In this document: positions 36,294 to 45,105 of the stretch, piece by piece
How the letters are laid out: each line of letters starts with the position of its first letter
How positions within the stretch are numbered: position 1 is the first letter of the stretch
Assembly (NCBI GenBank): GCA_903864275.1
Contig: CAIPFE010000061.1
Coordinates: 1 to 63,427 of the forward strand
DNA: 63,427 nucleotides
Source: an uncultured Mucilaginibacter sp.
Lineage (GTDB): Bacteria > Bacteroidota > Bacteroidia > Sphingobacteriales > Sphingobacteriaceae
Reading direction: 5' to 3'
Made by a program: the position numbers and the translations under genes
Notes under the pieces: generated by a model
What the model was told of the DNA's origin: nothing
What the model saw: the letters and a program-made list of their open reading frames with translations, nothing else
The model's database searches: none

Positions 36294-36893
36294 TTAAAGC
36301 CTCTGTTTAAGATTTTCCTTTACCCCGCCTTCCCATTCATCCTTCAAAATGCTTAGAACAATAGAATCCCTGCGCCCGCCATCCTGTAACGGCATATTGC
36401 TGCGCAAAACACCTTCGGGCACACAGCCGATGCTTTTCATCGCGGCTATACTTTTTTCGTTCCTGGCATCGGCCCTGAATTCAACACGTAAAGCATCTAA
36501 ACTTTCAAATGCAAATTGGAGGAGTAAAAACTTGCAGTGCTTATTTAACCCCGTTCCCCTGAATTTTTCGCCATACCAGGTATAACCTAACTGAACGGTT
36601 TGCAGTGCAGGCTGAATGTCATAAAAACGGGTGCTCCCGGCATATTCCGCTGTTTGTTTATCATACACAATAAAAGGATATTCTTTGCCTACAGCAGCGC
36701 CATCGAGCGCATCTTTTATATACTGACGCATGCCATCCTCACCTTTTGCACTTAAGTAGGAGTATTTCCATGTATCAGGTTCATTCAAGGCAAAAGGCAA
36801 AAGAAATTCCAGGTCCGTTTCTTTCAGGGGCCTTAATAGCACGCGCTCATCTTCAAGTATATATTTGGCTTTGGGATTAAAATTGAGGATCAT
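36294..36893 (-). CDS. GNAT acetyltransferase (RimJ/RimL type)
   Basis: 199 residues. Begins YILEDERVLLRPLKETDLEFL and contains GYTWYGEKFRGTGLNKHCK, the acetyl-CoA-binding segment of the RimJ/RimL branch. The substrate is unknown. It is followed in the same direction by another GNAT gene further upstream (36929-37390), but the two families differ and the spacing is ~35 bp. Confidence 0.85.
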   Translation of the reverse strand: MILNFNPKAKYILEDERVLLRPLKETDLEFLLPFALNEPDTWKYSYLSAKGEDGMRQYIKDALDGAAVGKEYPFIVYDKQTAEYAGSTRFYDIQPALQTVQLGYTWYGEKFRGTGLNKHCKFLLLQFAFESLDALRVEFRADARNEKSIAAMKSIGCVPEGVLRSNMPLQDGGRRDSIVLSILKDEWEGGVKENLKQRL

Positions 36894-36928
36894 TATGCAA
36901 TATTTAATAATGGATTATCTTAGTAAGA

Positions 36929-37390
36929 TCAAATCAACTTACGGTAAACGACAAATCCGGACTGTTCGGCAACTTTATCATAAAGCTGCATAGCAGTTTG
37001 GTTTGTTTCGTGGGTAAGCCAATAGAGGCGGGCGGCCCCAGCAAGTTTAGCCTGTTGATAAACGCCGTTAATCAGCGCTCTGCCAACTCCTTTGCCCCGC
37101 GATGCCTCTGTGGTAAACAGGTCCTGCAAATAGCAAACCGGGCCAATCGCAGTGGTGCTGCGGTGGTAGAGATAATGTGTAAGGCCAAGCAGTTTTCCGT
37201 CGCTTTCAGCAACGAGGCCGTATAGAGGTTCATTTGGATCAAAAAAGCGGTCCCAGGTCGTCTGCGTAATTTCGGGCGCCAGCGCGGTTGGGCCCGAGCG
37301 CCCATAAAATGTGTTATAGCCAGCCCATAAGGGTAACCATTGATCGTAATCGTCAGCTTTGACGGGGCGGATAGTGAGATTCAGTGACAT
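36929..37390 (-). CDS. GNAT acetyltransferase
   Basis: 153 residues. Acetyl-CoA motif LFTTEASRGKGVGRALINGV (A/B motif RGKGVG) and a C-terminal YDKVAEQSGFVVYRK. Cytosolic N-acetyltransferase of unknown substrate. Confidence 0.87.
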   Translation of the reverse strand: MSLNLTIRPVKADDYDQWLPLWAGYNTFYGRSGPTALAPEITQTTWDRFFDPNEPLYGLVAESDGKLLGLTHYLYHRSTTAIGPVCYLQDLFTTEASRGKGVGRALINGVYQQAKLAGAARLYWLTHETNQTAMQLYDKVAEQSGFVVYRKLI

Positions 37391-37437
37391 TAATTATTAA
37401 ATGTATTATGCAAACGTAAACGATAAATCCTTGGAAT

Positions 37438-38940
37438 TTACATATTCAAAAAATCAAATTTGAACAATTTTGCTTCATATTCCTTCATCAACCTATCCCC
37501 AATTTCAATTGTACCGGCAATCATTTCATCCAGGTGCTTCAGGCGTGTCCTGTGATTGGTAATGGCAACGCGTATAGCATACCTGCCATTCAACAGGGTG
37601 CTCGAAGACGCGGCTACACCCAATTCATGCATCCGCATTAATAATTCTTTGTTCAGTATGTTTAGCTGGTCATCATCCAAACTGCCGGGGTTATACCGGT
37701 AACATACAATATTCATGGTAACTGCTGCCATAAGCTCCAATGACTGATGCTGCTGTACCTGCTCCCCAAGATAAAACGCCTGGTTGATATTTTGCGCAAT
37801 CATCGCTGAATATTTATCCAGTCCGTGTTCTTTTAGCGACATCCACACTTTCAGCGCTTTAAACCCTCTCGAAAGTTCCATGCCATAGTTTGATATTGTT
37901 TCCGGGCCGGCTGCCAGTCCCCTGTCGTGGGCGGTAAGGTAGTTAACAGCATTGGCAAACGCCGCCCGGTGGGCCGCCGCATTTTTAAACAATACGCAGC
38001 CAACCTCATATTGCATATACATCCACTTATGCAAGTCAAATGCAACACTGTCTGCTTCTTCAATCGCTTTTAGCCTGTCACTGTAGGCAGGTACAAGTTT
38101 TGCCAGCGCGCCAAAAGCGCCATCAATATGGAGCCATATTTTTTCGGCTCTTGCTATTTGCAACAGCTCATCCAGCGGATCAATAGCGCCGGTGTTTACC
38201 GTACCGGCATTGCCGACGATGCAAAACGGGATAAAGCCATTTGCCTTGTCTTCTTTTATTTTACTTTTCAGCTCGTCGATATCAATTTCGAACTTATCAG
38301 TTACCGGTATTTTTCTTAATTGCTGGTTACCTATCCCTATAACCTCAGCCGCTTTGCCAATGCAATTATGCGTCTCCGCGCTGCAGTAGGCTGTTAATTT
38401 ACCGGCGGCTACGTAAACGCCTGCATTTTTTGAATTGGTGATTACTGTGTTCCGGGCTACGATAAGGCCTGTTATATTGGCGACTGACCCCCCGCTAACC
38501 AATAGTCCGCTGCCATCTTTCGGGTAGTTTATCAACTCCTTGCACCAGTTAATTACCTGTTTGTCAATATATAAAGCGCTTTGGTCGCCGATAGTGGCAT
38601 TGTTATTCATAACGCCGGCCAGCAGATCGGCCAATGCGCCCATTGGCGTACCTGTTCCCTGTACCCACGAGAAATGTTTTGGATGGATATTTCCACCGGG
38701 GTAGGGCAAAATATTTTGTTTAAACTCCCGGTATACTTCAAAAATGTCTGAAGGCTGATGCGGTATGCATTTTTTAAATTCCTCCTTTACCTGCTGCGGG
38801 ATAGGCGTCCATGGCTTGCGGTCGCCGACATTTTTCAAATAATCAACCATATCATCAATTATCTGATAGCCCAGGGTTTTAATATCGTTCCAATCATCCG
38901 GGTCTAAGCTGATTTCCGGTTTTACAGTTAACTCATCCAT
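37438..38940 (-). CDS. PLP-dependent group II decarboxylase
   Basis: 500 residues, typical of aromatic-L-amino-acid/tyrosine decarboxylase relatives. Lys305 in VAFDLHKWMYMQ forms the Schiff base, Asp273 in HIDGAFGA contacts the pyridine nitrogen, His191 in CSAETHNCIGKA stacks on the cofactor. The N-terminal PGGNIHPKHFSWVQGTGTP is the conserved substrate-loop region. The amino acid substrate cannot be read from the sequence; aromatic amino acids or glutamate-like substrates are both possible. Transcribed alone. Confidence 0.88.
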   Translation of the reverse strand: MDELTVKPEISLDPDDWNDIKTLGYQIIDDMVDYLKNVGDRKPWTPIPQQVKEEFKKCIPHQPSDIFEVYREFKQNILPYPGGNIHPKHFSWVQGTGTPMGALADLLAGVMNNNATIGDQSALYIDKQVINWCKELINYPKDGSGLLVSGGSVANITGLIVARNTVITNSKNAGVYVAAGKLTAYCSAETHNCIGKAAEVIGIGNQQLRKIPVTDKFEIDIDELKSKIKEDKANGFIPFCIVGNAGTVNTGAIDPLDELLQIARAEKIWLHIDGAFGALAKLVPAYSDRLKAIEEADSVAFDLHKWMYMQYEVGCVLFKNAAAHRAAFANAVNYLTAHDRGLAAGPETISNYGMELSRGFKALKVWMSLKEHGLDKYSAMIAQNINQAFYLGEQVQQHQSLELMAAVTMNIVCYRYNPGSLDDDQLNILNKELLMRMHELGVAASSSTLLNGRYAIRVAITNHRTRLKHLDEMIAGTIEIGDRLMKEYEAKLFKFDFLNM

Positions 38941-39166
38941 AAAAAAATCATTTGTACAAAAGTGAATTTTAATTTATCAATAAAACAGGTTCAGTTTTTT
39001 TATTTTTGCGCATAACAGATGAGAAAAAATCTATTTTTACTTCCTGGATTTGATATGGCTAAGTTCCGTCAATCTTTGCAAGCTACAACCCGGTTCTTGC
39101 TATAATGAGTGTGCCCCGGCAAGTGAACAGGCAGTTTAATAAATTATTTGATAGGTTGTTATTATA

Positions 39167-39676
39167 ATGGACGATTTAAAATTTATTGAGGTAAGCGATA
39201 ATAATAAAAATATAGCGAGGAAGTTATTGACCGGATACGGCCACTATTTATTTGATGAGCTTAAACTTATGGCCGGCAATGATTCATTTTTTATAGAGCT
39301 TAAAAAATTTCCAGACGTTAAATACAAGTCGCCAAATGGCGCTTTTTTTATTATTTATTTCGGTGAAAGTCCTATTGGCTGTGTGGGGCTAAAAAGGTTT
39401 GACAGCCGTTCTTGCGAATTAAAACGAATGTACATTAAAGAAGAGTTCAGGGGAAGAGGATTTGCAAAAACGGTTATAAATTTTATAGCGGATGCAGCAA
39501 CGCGGCTGGGCTACGAACAAATTTTGCTGGATACCAATGTTGAAATGCCCGCAGCCGTAAGCGCGTACCTTAAAGCAGGCTTTATTGAGATCCCGGCTTA
39601 CTGTGAAAATGAAAATCCGAGCCCCGTTTTTTTAAGCTTGTTGCTTAATTCATCAAAAAACAGTCAACCATTTTAA
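39167..39676 (+). CDS. GNAT acetyltransferase
   Basis: 169 residues. GNAT core ELKRMYIKEEFRGRGFAKTVI with the RGRGFA acetyl-CoA motif, followed by LDTNVEMPAAVSAYLKAGF. Cytosolic. The next gene (DinB) follows after 24 bp, so co-transcription is likely. A TATTTTTG (39001-39008), matching the -7 box, is far upstream and weak evidence for a promoter. Confidence 0.85.
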   Translation: MDDLKFIEVSDNNKNIARKLLTGYGHYLFDELKLMAGNDSFFIELKKFPDVKYKSPNGAFFIIYFGESPIGCVGLKRFDSRSCELKRMYIKEEFRGRGFAKTVINFIADAATRLGYEQILLDTNVEMPAAVSAYLKAGFIEIPAYCENENPSPVFLSLLLNSSKNSQPF

Positions 39677-39700
39677 GCGGTTTCCGTTAAATACCATATC

Positions 39701-40168
39701 ATGATTTACTCTTCGCTTACCGAACGCTTAAAAAACCAGCATAAAACTATTGCTTCTATCATCATAAAGCTGAATAATAGCCAACTGCAATATCATCCAT
39801 CACCAGCGAAATGGAATATTCATGAAAATATCGCTCACATGGCTAAATACCAGCCTGTTTTTATCGACAGGATAAGAAAGATTTTAACCAACGAGGAACC
39901 GGCATTTGAGGTATATAAAGCGGAGGAGGATGATGAATTTGAGATATATTGTGCCTTCACCACTTACGAGCTGTTAAAAAAAATATCGTCGGACAGGGAA
40001 GTTATTTTTCATTTAATAACCCATTTACCGGTCGATAAACTTGACCGTATCGGCACCCACCCTAAATACGGGAAGCTAACCATTTCAGAGTGGACCGAAT
40101 TTTTTCTTTTGCACGAAGCACATCACCTGCTCACTATTTTTCAGCTGGCACATAGGGTGAGGGGTTAG
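39701..40168 (+). CDS. DinB-superfamily protein
   Basis: 155 residues. DinB-like four-helix bundle with HENIAHMAKYQP and HEAHHLLTIFQLAH, which hold the metal-binding histidines. No signal peptide, so cytosolic, unlike the other DinB gene in the window (33219-33746). Functions in this family include thiol transfer and metal-dependent detoxification; the specific role is unknown. Confidence 0.83.
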   Translation: MIYSSLTERLKNQHKTIASIIIKLNNSQLQYHPSPAKWNIHENIAHMAKYQPVFIDRIRKILTNEEPAFEVYKAEEDDEFEIYCAFTTYELLKKISSDREVIFHLITHLPVDKLDRIGTHPKYGKLTISEWTEFFLLHEAHHLLTIFQLAHRVRG

Positions 40169-40604
40169 TTGATTAGTTTGATGGAATAATAAAACTTGCT
40201 AACCTACTTGCGTAATTTGGCTAAAGCCCGTTTGTCTTTAATTTTTTTATCCTTTGGCTGAAGCCAACGGCAATGAATGCAACAAGAATAGATCATTTCA
40301 TTGCCGTCCGCTTTAGCGGGCGGTCTTCGTATAAAGAAGTAGGGGCTTTAGCCAAAAATACAGCGCATATGCACCATAAGTATAATTACGTTGATTTTTG
40401 TTTGTAATCTGCGAAATCAGTGCAATCCAAAACATCTGCGATAAAATGTTTCCCTTCTTCAATCGTCTGCCAAATTAAGGTAAGTCATTGTTATAACGAT
40501 TTTTCTTGATCTTTCTGATAAAAAAAAAATTATTGTCGCAATCATGCAAATCCATTAATATCTGCGATTATTTTTGCCGTTAACTAAGTTTAACAGATCA
40601 CGGA
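40169..40604. repeat. REP-like element in the gap before the ABC exporter genes
   Basis: Perfect 14-nt inverted pair TTTGGCTAAAGCCC (40216-40229) and GGGCTTTAGCCAAA (40343-40356). Between them lie a near-copy TTGGCTGAAGCC, a CGGCAATGAA/TTCATTGCCG pair and CCGCTTTAGCGG. This is the layout of an imperfect complex palindrome of about 140 bp. The remaining bases up to 40604 show no gene. Confidence 0.6.
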
Positions 40605-42362
40605 ATGAAGCCAAACGACGATAAACCAAAGCAACCCAGCGTTTTCAGCCTGTTAAAGCCATATTCGGGGTTGGTTTTCTTTTTAATATTGTTTGCCGTT
40701 TTCAGCAACAGTGTTACTTTGTGGCTGCCTAAGATTATCCAACATGGCATTGATGACTATATCCATAGCATGTTTACCCATACGCATTTTAACGTAAACC
40801 CTACGTTAATAAAATTCTCATTAGCGGTTTTGTTTATTTTCGTGTTCGCCTACCTGCAAACCATCATTCAAACTTATACTTCCGAAAAAGTGGCCCGCGA
40901 CCTCCGCACCAGGCTTTCGGATAAAATTTCGAGGCAAAGCAATGCATTTATTGAAGAAGTAAACCCGTCCAAATTGCTTACAAACCTTACGGCTGATGTG
41001 GATTCGATAAAGCTTTTCGTATCCCAGGCGCTGGTTTCTATCATATCGTCGGCATTTATTATAGTAGGCGCAAGCATCATGCTGCTAACTATAAACTGGA
41101 AACTGGCCCTTTGCATCATTGCCATTATCCCGATAATAGGCGGCACATTTTTTTATGTATTGAAAAAGGTGCGTGCATTATTCATGAAAAGCCGCGGGGT
41201 CATTGATTGGCTTAACAAGGTAATTAACGAAAGTATTTTAGGTTCGGCGCTGATACGGGTTATCAACTCCCAGCAATTGGAGTTTGATAAATTTTTAAAG
41301 GCGAATTCCGAGGCCAGGGATATTGGCCTCTCCATTCTGCGGCTTTTTGCTGGCCTGATACCGGTTATTACGTTTACCGCTAACATGGCTACCCTGAGCA
41401 TTTTGGCATTAGGCGGGCATTTTGTAATAGACAATACCATGAGCCTGGGTGAGTTTGCCGCATTTAACAGCTACCTGTCGCAACTTATTTTTCCCATCCT
41501 TGTGATCGGCTTTATGAGCAATATTATTGCTGCGGCAAGCGCTTCGTTCCAGCGGATCAATACCGTGTTAACTGCAACCGATACCTCAGAAAAAGGAAGC
41601 ATTACCGAGATCCTGAAAGGCGATATTGAGATGAAAAACGTTTCTGTAATTTATGGACAGAAACCTGCGCTTAAAAATGTATCATTCAATGTAAAAGCCG
41701 GTTCAAAAATAGCGGTTATAGGCCCCACTGCTGCCGGAAAATCGCAGCTGCTTTTCCTGCTTACTGCTTTGATAAAACCTACTGAGGGTGAGATCTTATT
41801 TGACGGCAGGGGCATTGATAGCTATAACAGCGAATCGTTCCACAGCCAGGTGGGTTTCGTTTTCCAGGATAGTATTATTTTTAACATGAGCATCCGCGAG
41901 AATATCGCCTTTAGTGATATTGTCACGGACGAATCATTGGAGAAAGCCATCAACACCGCTGAGTTAAGGGATTTTATTGATGCTTTGCCGGATAAATTGA
42001 GCACCATAGTGTCCGAACGCGGTTCAAGCCTTTCGGGCGGTCAAAAACAGCGTATTATGCTGGCGAGGGCATTGGCCATCAATCCGAAGGTTTTATTGCT
42101 GGATGATTTTACCGCCAGGGTTGATACCGGTACCGAGAATAAAATATTAGCCAATGTGCAAAAAAATTATCCGGGCTTAACCCTGATCTCGGTAACCCAA
42201 AAAATTGCATCCGTTGAGCATTACGACCAGATTATTTTAATGATGCAGGGTGAAATTATCGCCACCGGAAAGCATGATGAGCTGATGCACAGCAGCCCCG
42301 AGTATGTACAGATATTTGATTCGCAACAAAGTACCAGCAATTATGAAGTACAATCTAAATGA
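40605..42362 (+). CDS. ABC exporter half-transporter with degenerate ATP site
   Basis: 585 residues: six membrane helices (about 20-320), then an ATPase domain. Walker A GPTAAGKS (373-380), signature LSGGQ (476-480), Walker B LLLLD-type VLLLD with Asp501 in place of the catalytic Glu, and Gln532 in place of the switch histidine (VTQKIAS). These substitutions mark the non-catalytic subunit of heterodimeric exporters such as TM287/288 and BmrCD. The following gene overlaps it by 20 bp and supplies the partner. It is probably a multidrug or lipid exporter; the substrate cannot be read. Confidence 0.9.
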   Translation: MKPNDDKPKQPSVFSLLKPYSGLVFFLILFAVFSNSVTLWLPKIIQHGIDDYIHSMFTHTHFNVNPTLIKFSLAVLFIFVFAYLQTIIQTYTSEKVARDLRTRLSDKISRQSNAFIEEVNPSKLLTNLTADVDSIKLFVSQALVSIISSAFIIVGASIMLLTINWKLALCIIAIIPIIGGTFFYVLKKVRALFMKSRGVIDWLNKVINESILGSALIRVINSQQLEFDKFLKANSEARDIGLSILRLFAGLIPVITFTANMATLSILALGGHFVIDNTMSLGEFAAFNSYLSQLIFPILVIGFMSNIIAAASASFQRINTVLTATDTSEKGSITEILKGDIEMKNVSVIYGQKPALKNVSFNVKAGSKIAVIGPTAAGKSQLLFLLTALIKPTEGEILFDGRGIDSYNSESFHSQVGFVFQDSIIFNMSIRENIAFSDIVTDESLEKAINTAELRDFIDALPDKLSTIVSERGSSLSGGQKQRIMLARALAINPKVLLLDDFTARVDTGTENKILANVQKNYPGLTLISVTQKIASVEHYDQIILMMQGEIIATGKHDELMHSSPEYVQIFDSQQSTSNYEVQSK

Positions 42363-44112
42363 TCTCCAGGCGAACGCCCCAAAAACGTCCACGTGGTCAT
42401 CGCTCGGTAAGTTGCTGAAGCTGATTGAACACGAGCGAAAAAACTTGTTGCTGGCTTTGACGGCTATCCTCGCCAATTCTACCCTGAATCTGCTTGGACC
42501 GCTTATCATCGGCAACACGATAGACCATTACATTTTCGTGCCGCATAAAGACTATCATAGTGTACTGGTAAACTGCGCCATATTGCTCGGGATGTACCTG
42601 GTGGCCTTATTTGCAAGCTATTTCCAAACTATTTTAATGGGCGGGGTGGGGCAGCGGATGCTCTTTACGTTACGAAATGCTATTTTTAACAAACTGCAAT
42701 TGCTGCCCGTTGCCTTTTTTAACCAGAACAAAGCAGGCGACCTGATATCGCGCATCAATAACGATACTGATAAACTGAATACGTTTTTTTCGCAATCGTT
42801 AATGCAATTCATAGGCAGTATTGCTACCATGACCGGGGCAGGCATATTGCTGTTGTCCGTAAACATCAAGCTTGGTTCGGCAACGCTTATCCCGGCGGTT
42901 GTCATTTTGTTATTTACCGCTGTAACATCTGCCTGGGTAAAAAGAAAAAATGCGGCAAACCTTAAAAGCGTTGGCGGTATGAGCGCCGAAATACAGGAAA
43001 GCCTGAATAATTTTAAGGTGATCATTGCCTTTAACCGCCGCGACTATTTCCGCAAACGCTTTGATGAAGCCAATACAAACAACTACAACACAGCCATTGG
43101 CGCCGGCATAGCCAACACTACTTATGTGCCAGTTTATGCCTTGCTTTCCAGTTTTGCCCAGCTTATTGTGCTGGCATTTGGTATTTACCTGATCTCTAAA
43201 GGAGAAATAGGCATAGGGGTGGTAGCAGTTACCTATTTATCTTATGCCAACCTGTTTTATAACCCGTTAAGGCAACTGGCGGCGCTTTGGGCAAGCTTCC
43301 AGACCGCTATGGCGGGATGGGACAGGATCTCGCATATATTAACACTCGAAACAGATATTGTTACTATTGATACGAGTGTCGCAGATCTGTCAGCTTCCCT
43401 TTTGGAGTTCAGGAACGTACATTTTAGCTATGATGAAAGCCGGGAAATACTGCACAACATCAATTTCAAGCTGGAACGCGGCAAAACTTATGCACTGGTT
43501 GGGCCAACCGGCGGCGGAAAAACAACAACGGCCTCATTAATAGCACGTTTATATGATGCGAGTAAAGGAACAGTTTTACTTGACAGCAAAGACATCAGAA
43601 CTTATCAACCCGCAGATCGCACCGAAAAGATTGGCTTTATTTTGCAGGAACCATTTTTATTTACAGGAACCGTTAGGGAAAATATCCTGTATGGAAATGA
43701 AAAATACGTAAGCTATACCAACGAACAGTTGGAACAGGTAATACTGGAAGCCAATTTGGGTAGTCTATTGGCCATATTTGAACAGGGGCTGGATACAAAA
43801 GTACTTTCGAGCGGCGACAGCATCAGCCTGGGGCAAAAACAACTGATCGCCTTCATGCGCGCAGTATTGCGTAACCCCGACCTGCTTATTTTAGACGAAG
43901 CGACAGCCAATATCGATACCATTACAGAAAAACTGCTCAGCGATATTTTAAATAAGTTGCCGGCAACCACCACCCGTGTAATTATCGCCCACCGCTTAAA
44001 TACTATCGAAAACGCCGATGAAATATTTTTCGTAAACTCCGGAGAAGTGATCCTTGCTGGCTCTTTTGACCATGCGATGGATATGCTGCTGCACGGGAAG
44101 AGGGTAAGTTGA
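42343..44112 (+). CDS. ABC exporter half-transporter, catalytic subunit
   Basis: 589 residues from ATG 42343 (a Met at 42304 is possible but would overlap the partner gene by 59 bp). Six membrane helices, then Walker A GPTGGGKT (387-394), signature ISLGQ (494-498) with Leu in place of the first Gly of LSGGQ, Walker B LLILDE with catalytic Glu519, and switch His550. The altered signature faces the degenerate Walker site of the partner, so one composite ATP site is fully canonical and the other is degenerate. Both features are typical of heterodimeric exporters. Confidence 0.9.
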   Translation: MKYNLNDLQANAPKTSTWSSLGKLLKLIEHERKNLLLALTAILANSTLNLLGPLIIGNTIDHYIFVPHKDYHSVLVNCAILLGMYLVALFASYFQTILMGGVGQRMLFTLRNAIFNKLQLLPVAFFNQNKAGDLISRINNDTDKLNTFFSQSLMQFIGSIATMTGAGILLLSVNIKLGSATLIPAVVILLFTAVTSAWVKRKNAANLKSVGGMSAEIQESLNNFKVIIAFNRRDYFRKRFDEANTNNYNTAIGAGIANTTYVPVYALLSSFAQLIVLAFGIYLISKGEIGIGVVAVTYLSYANLFYNPLRQLAALWASFQTAMAGWDRISHILTLETDIVTIDTSVADLSASLLEFRNVHFSYDESREILHNINFKLERGKTYALVGPTGGGKTTTASLIARLYDASKGTVLLDSKDIRTYQPADRTEKIGFILQEPFLFTGTVRENILYGNEKYVSYTNEQLEQVILEANLGSLLAIFEQGLDTKVLSSGDSISLGQKQLIAFMRAVLRNPDLLILDEATANIDTITEKLLSDILNKLPATTTRVIIAHRLNTIENADEIFFVNSGEVILAGSFDHAMDMLLHGKRVS

Positions 44113-44202
44113 TTGGTGAGTAGTTGATTAGGTTGGATTAAGTTGATTAGGTTATAGCGGCTATTATCTTGTTAACCTAATCAACCACTAACTCAATCAA
44201 CT
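44107..44202. repeat. Inverted tandem-word array after the ABC exporter genes (locus C)
   Basis: Left arm 44107-44153, built of AGTTGATT(A/G)G words; right arm 44171-44202 in reverse complement; loop of about 17 nt. The first 28 nt of the arms pair almost completely. The left arm overlaps the last codons and stop of the ABC gene. Same words as locus B. Confidence 0.75.
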
Positions 44203-44249
44203 ATCTGCGATTTTTTCTCTACACTTGTAAATAAACTACAAACCTGACT

Positions 44250-44954
44250 ATGCTAAAATATACAGGTCAAAAACGAATTTTAGTTGCTACTGATTGCATT
44301 ATTTTCGGGTTTGACGGATGGAATTTAAAGTTGCTGCTGGTGCATCGCAATATTGAGCCTGAAATGAATAAATGGAGCCTGATGGGCGGCTTTATACAGC
44401 CCTCTGAGAGTCCAGGCGACGCCGCCAATCGCGTATTGGAACTCAGGACAGGGCTGAAAAATGTATATATGGAGCAATTCCAGGTGTTTGGAAAACCAGA
44501 TCGTGACCCTGTTGAACGAACCCTATCCATCGCTTATTTCGCACTTATAGACATCCACCAATATGAACAGCAGATCAACGATGAATACCATGCCGAATGG
44601 TTTTTATTGAGCGAAGTGCCCGAGCTAATATTTGACCACAACGAAATGGTTAAACTGGCGCAAAGGCAGTTGCGTTATAAAGCCGCATTGCACCCTATAT
44701 TATTCCAATTATTGCCCGAAAAATTTACCATCCCGCAACTACAGGCCCTTTATGAAGGTGTTTACAATACCACCTTTGACGACCGTAATTTCAGCCGCAA
44801 ATTACTGTCTACAGGCTTGCTGGTTAAACTGCACGAAAAAGATAAATTTTCATCAAAAAAAGGCGCATTTTACTATAAGCTTGATCAGTCGAATTATGCC
44901 GAGAATTTCACGAGATTTTTAAACCTGGTGCCAAACCCGGATAAGTTTTTTTAG
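44250..44954 (+). CDS. NUDIX-type transcription regulator (NrtR/AraR-like)
   Basis: 234 residues: a NUDIX domain (about 1-150) with CIIFGFDGWNLKLLLVHRNIEP and a C-terminal winged-helix part (residues 170-225, LQALYEGVYNTTFDDRNFSRK). The NUDIX box GGFIQPSESPGDAANRVLEL lacks the REUXEE catalytic acids, so it should not hydrolyse nucleotides but sense a ligand. This architecture is that of NrtR and of the Bacteroidota AraR, which regulates pentose use. It precedes a GH2 glycosidase in the same direction, separated by a terminator, so it may control it; this is inference. Confidence 0.85.
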   Translation: MLKYTGQKRILVATDCIIFGFDGWNLKLLLVHRNIEPEMNKWSLMGGFIQPSESPGDAANRVLELRTGLKNVYMEQFQVFGKPDRDPVERTLSIAYFALIDIHQYEQQINDEYHAEWFLLSEVPELIFDHNEMVKLAQRQLRYKAALHPILFQLLPEKFTIPQLQALYEGVYNTTFDDRNFSRKLLSTGLLVKLHEKDKFSSKKGAFYYKLDQSNYAENFTRFLNLVPNPDKFF

Positions 44955-45041
44955 ATAACCTTGCGGCTGATTTTTTCCACAAGGAACACAAAGAATTTCA
45001 CTAAGGGCACAAAGGTTTTATGCTGAAAAATATAATTTGCC

Positions 45042-45066
45042 TGCGGAATTTTAATTCCGCATTTTT
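45042..45066 (+). terminator. Intrinsic terminator after the NUDIX regulator gene
   Basis: Perfect 8-bp stem TGCGGAAT/ATTCCGCA with a TTTA loop, followed by TTTTT. Strong plus-strand Rho-independent terminator; it separates the regulator and GH2 transcripts. Confidence 0.75.
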
Positions 45067-45105
45067 GATATGACCTCATTTTCGCAAATCTCTGTGAATA
45101 TCTAT

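Noticed and set aside
40605..42362. Possible pseudogene because the catalytic Glu and switch His are missing
   Set aside because: The frame is intact, the partner gene has the complementary defect, and the combination is known from heterodimeric exporters.
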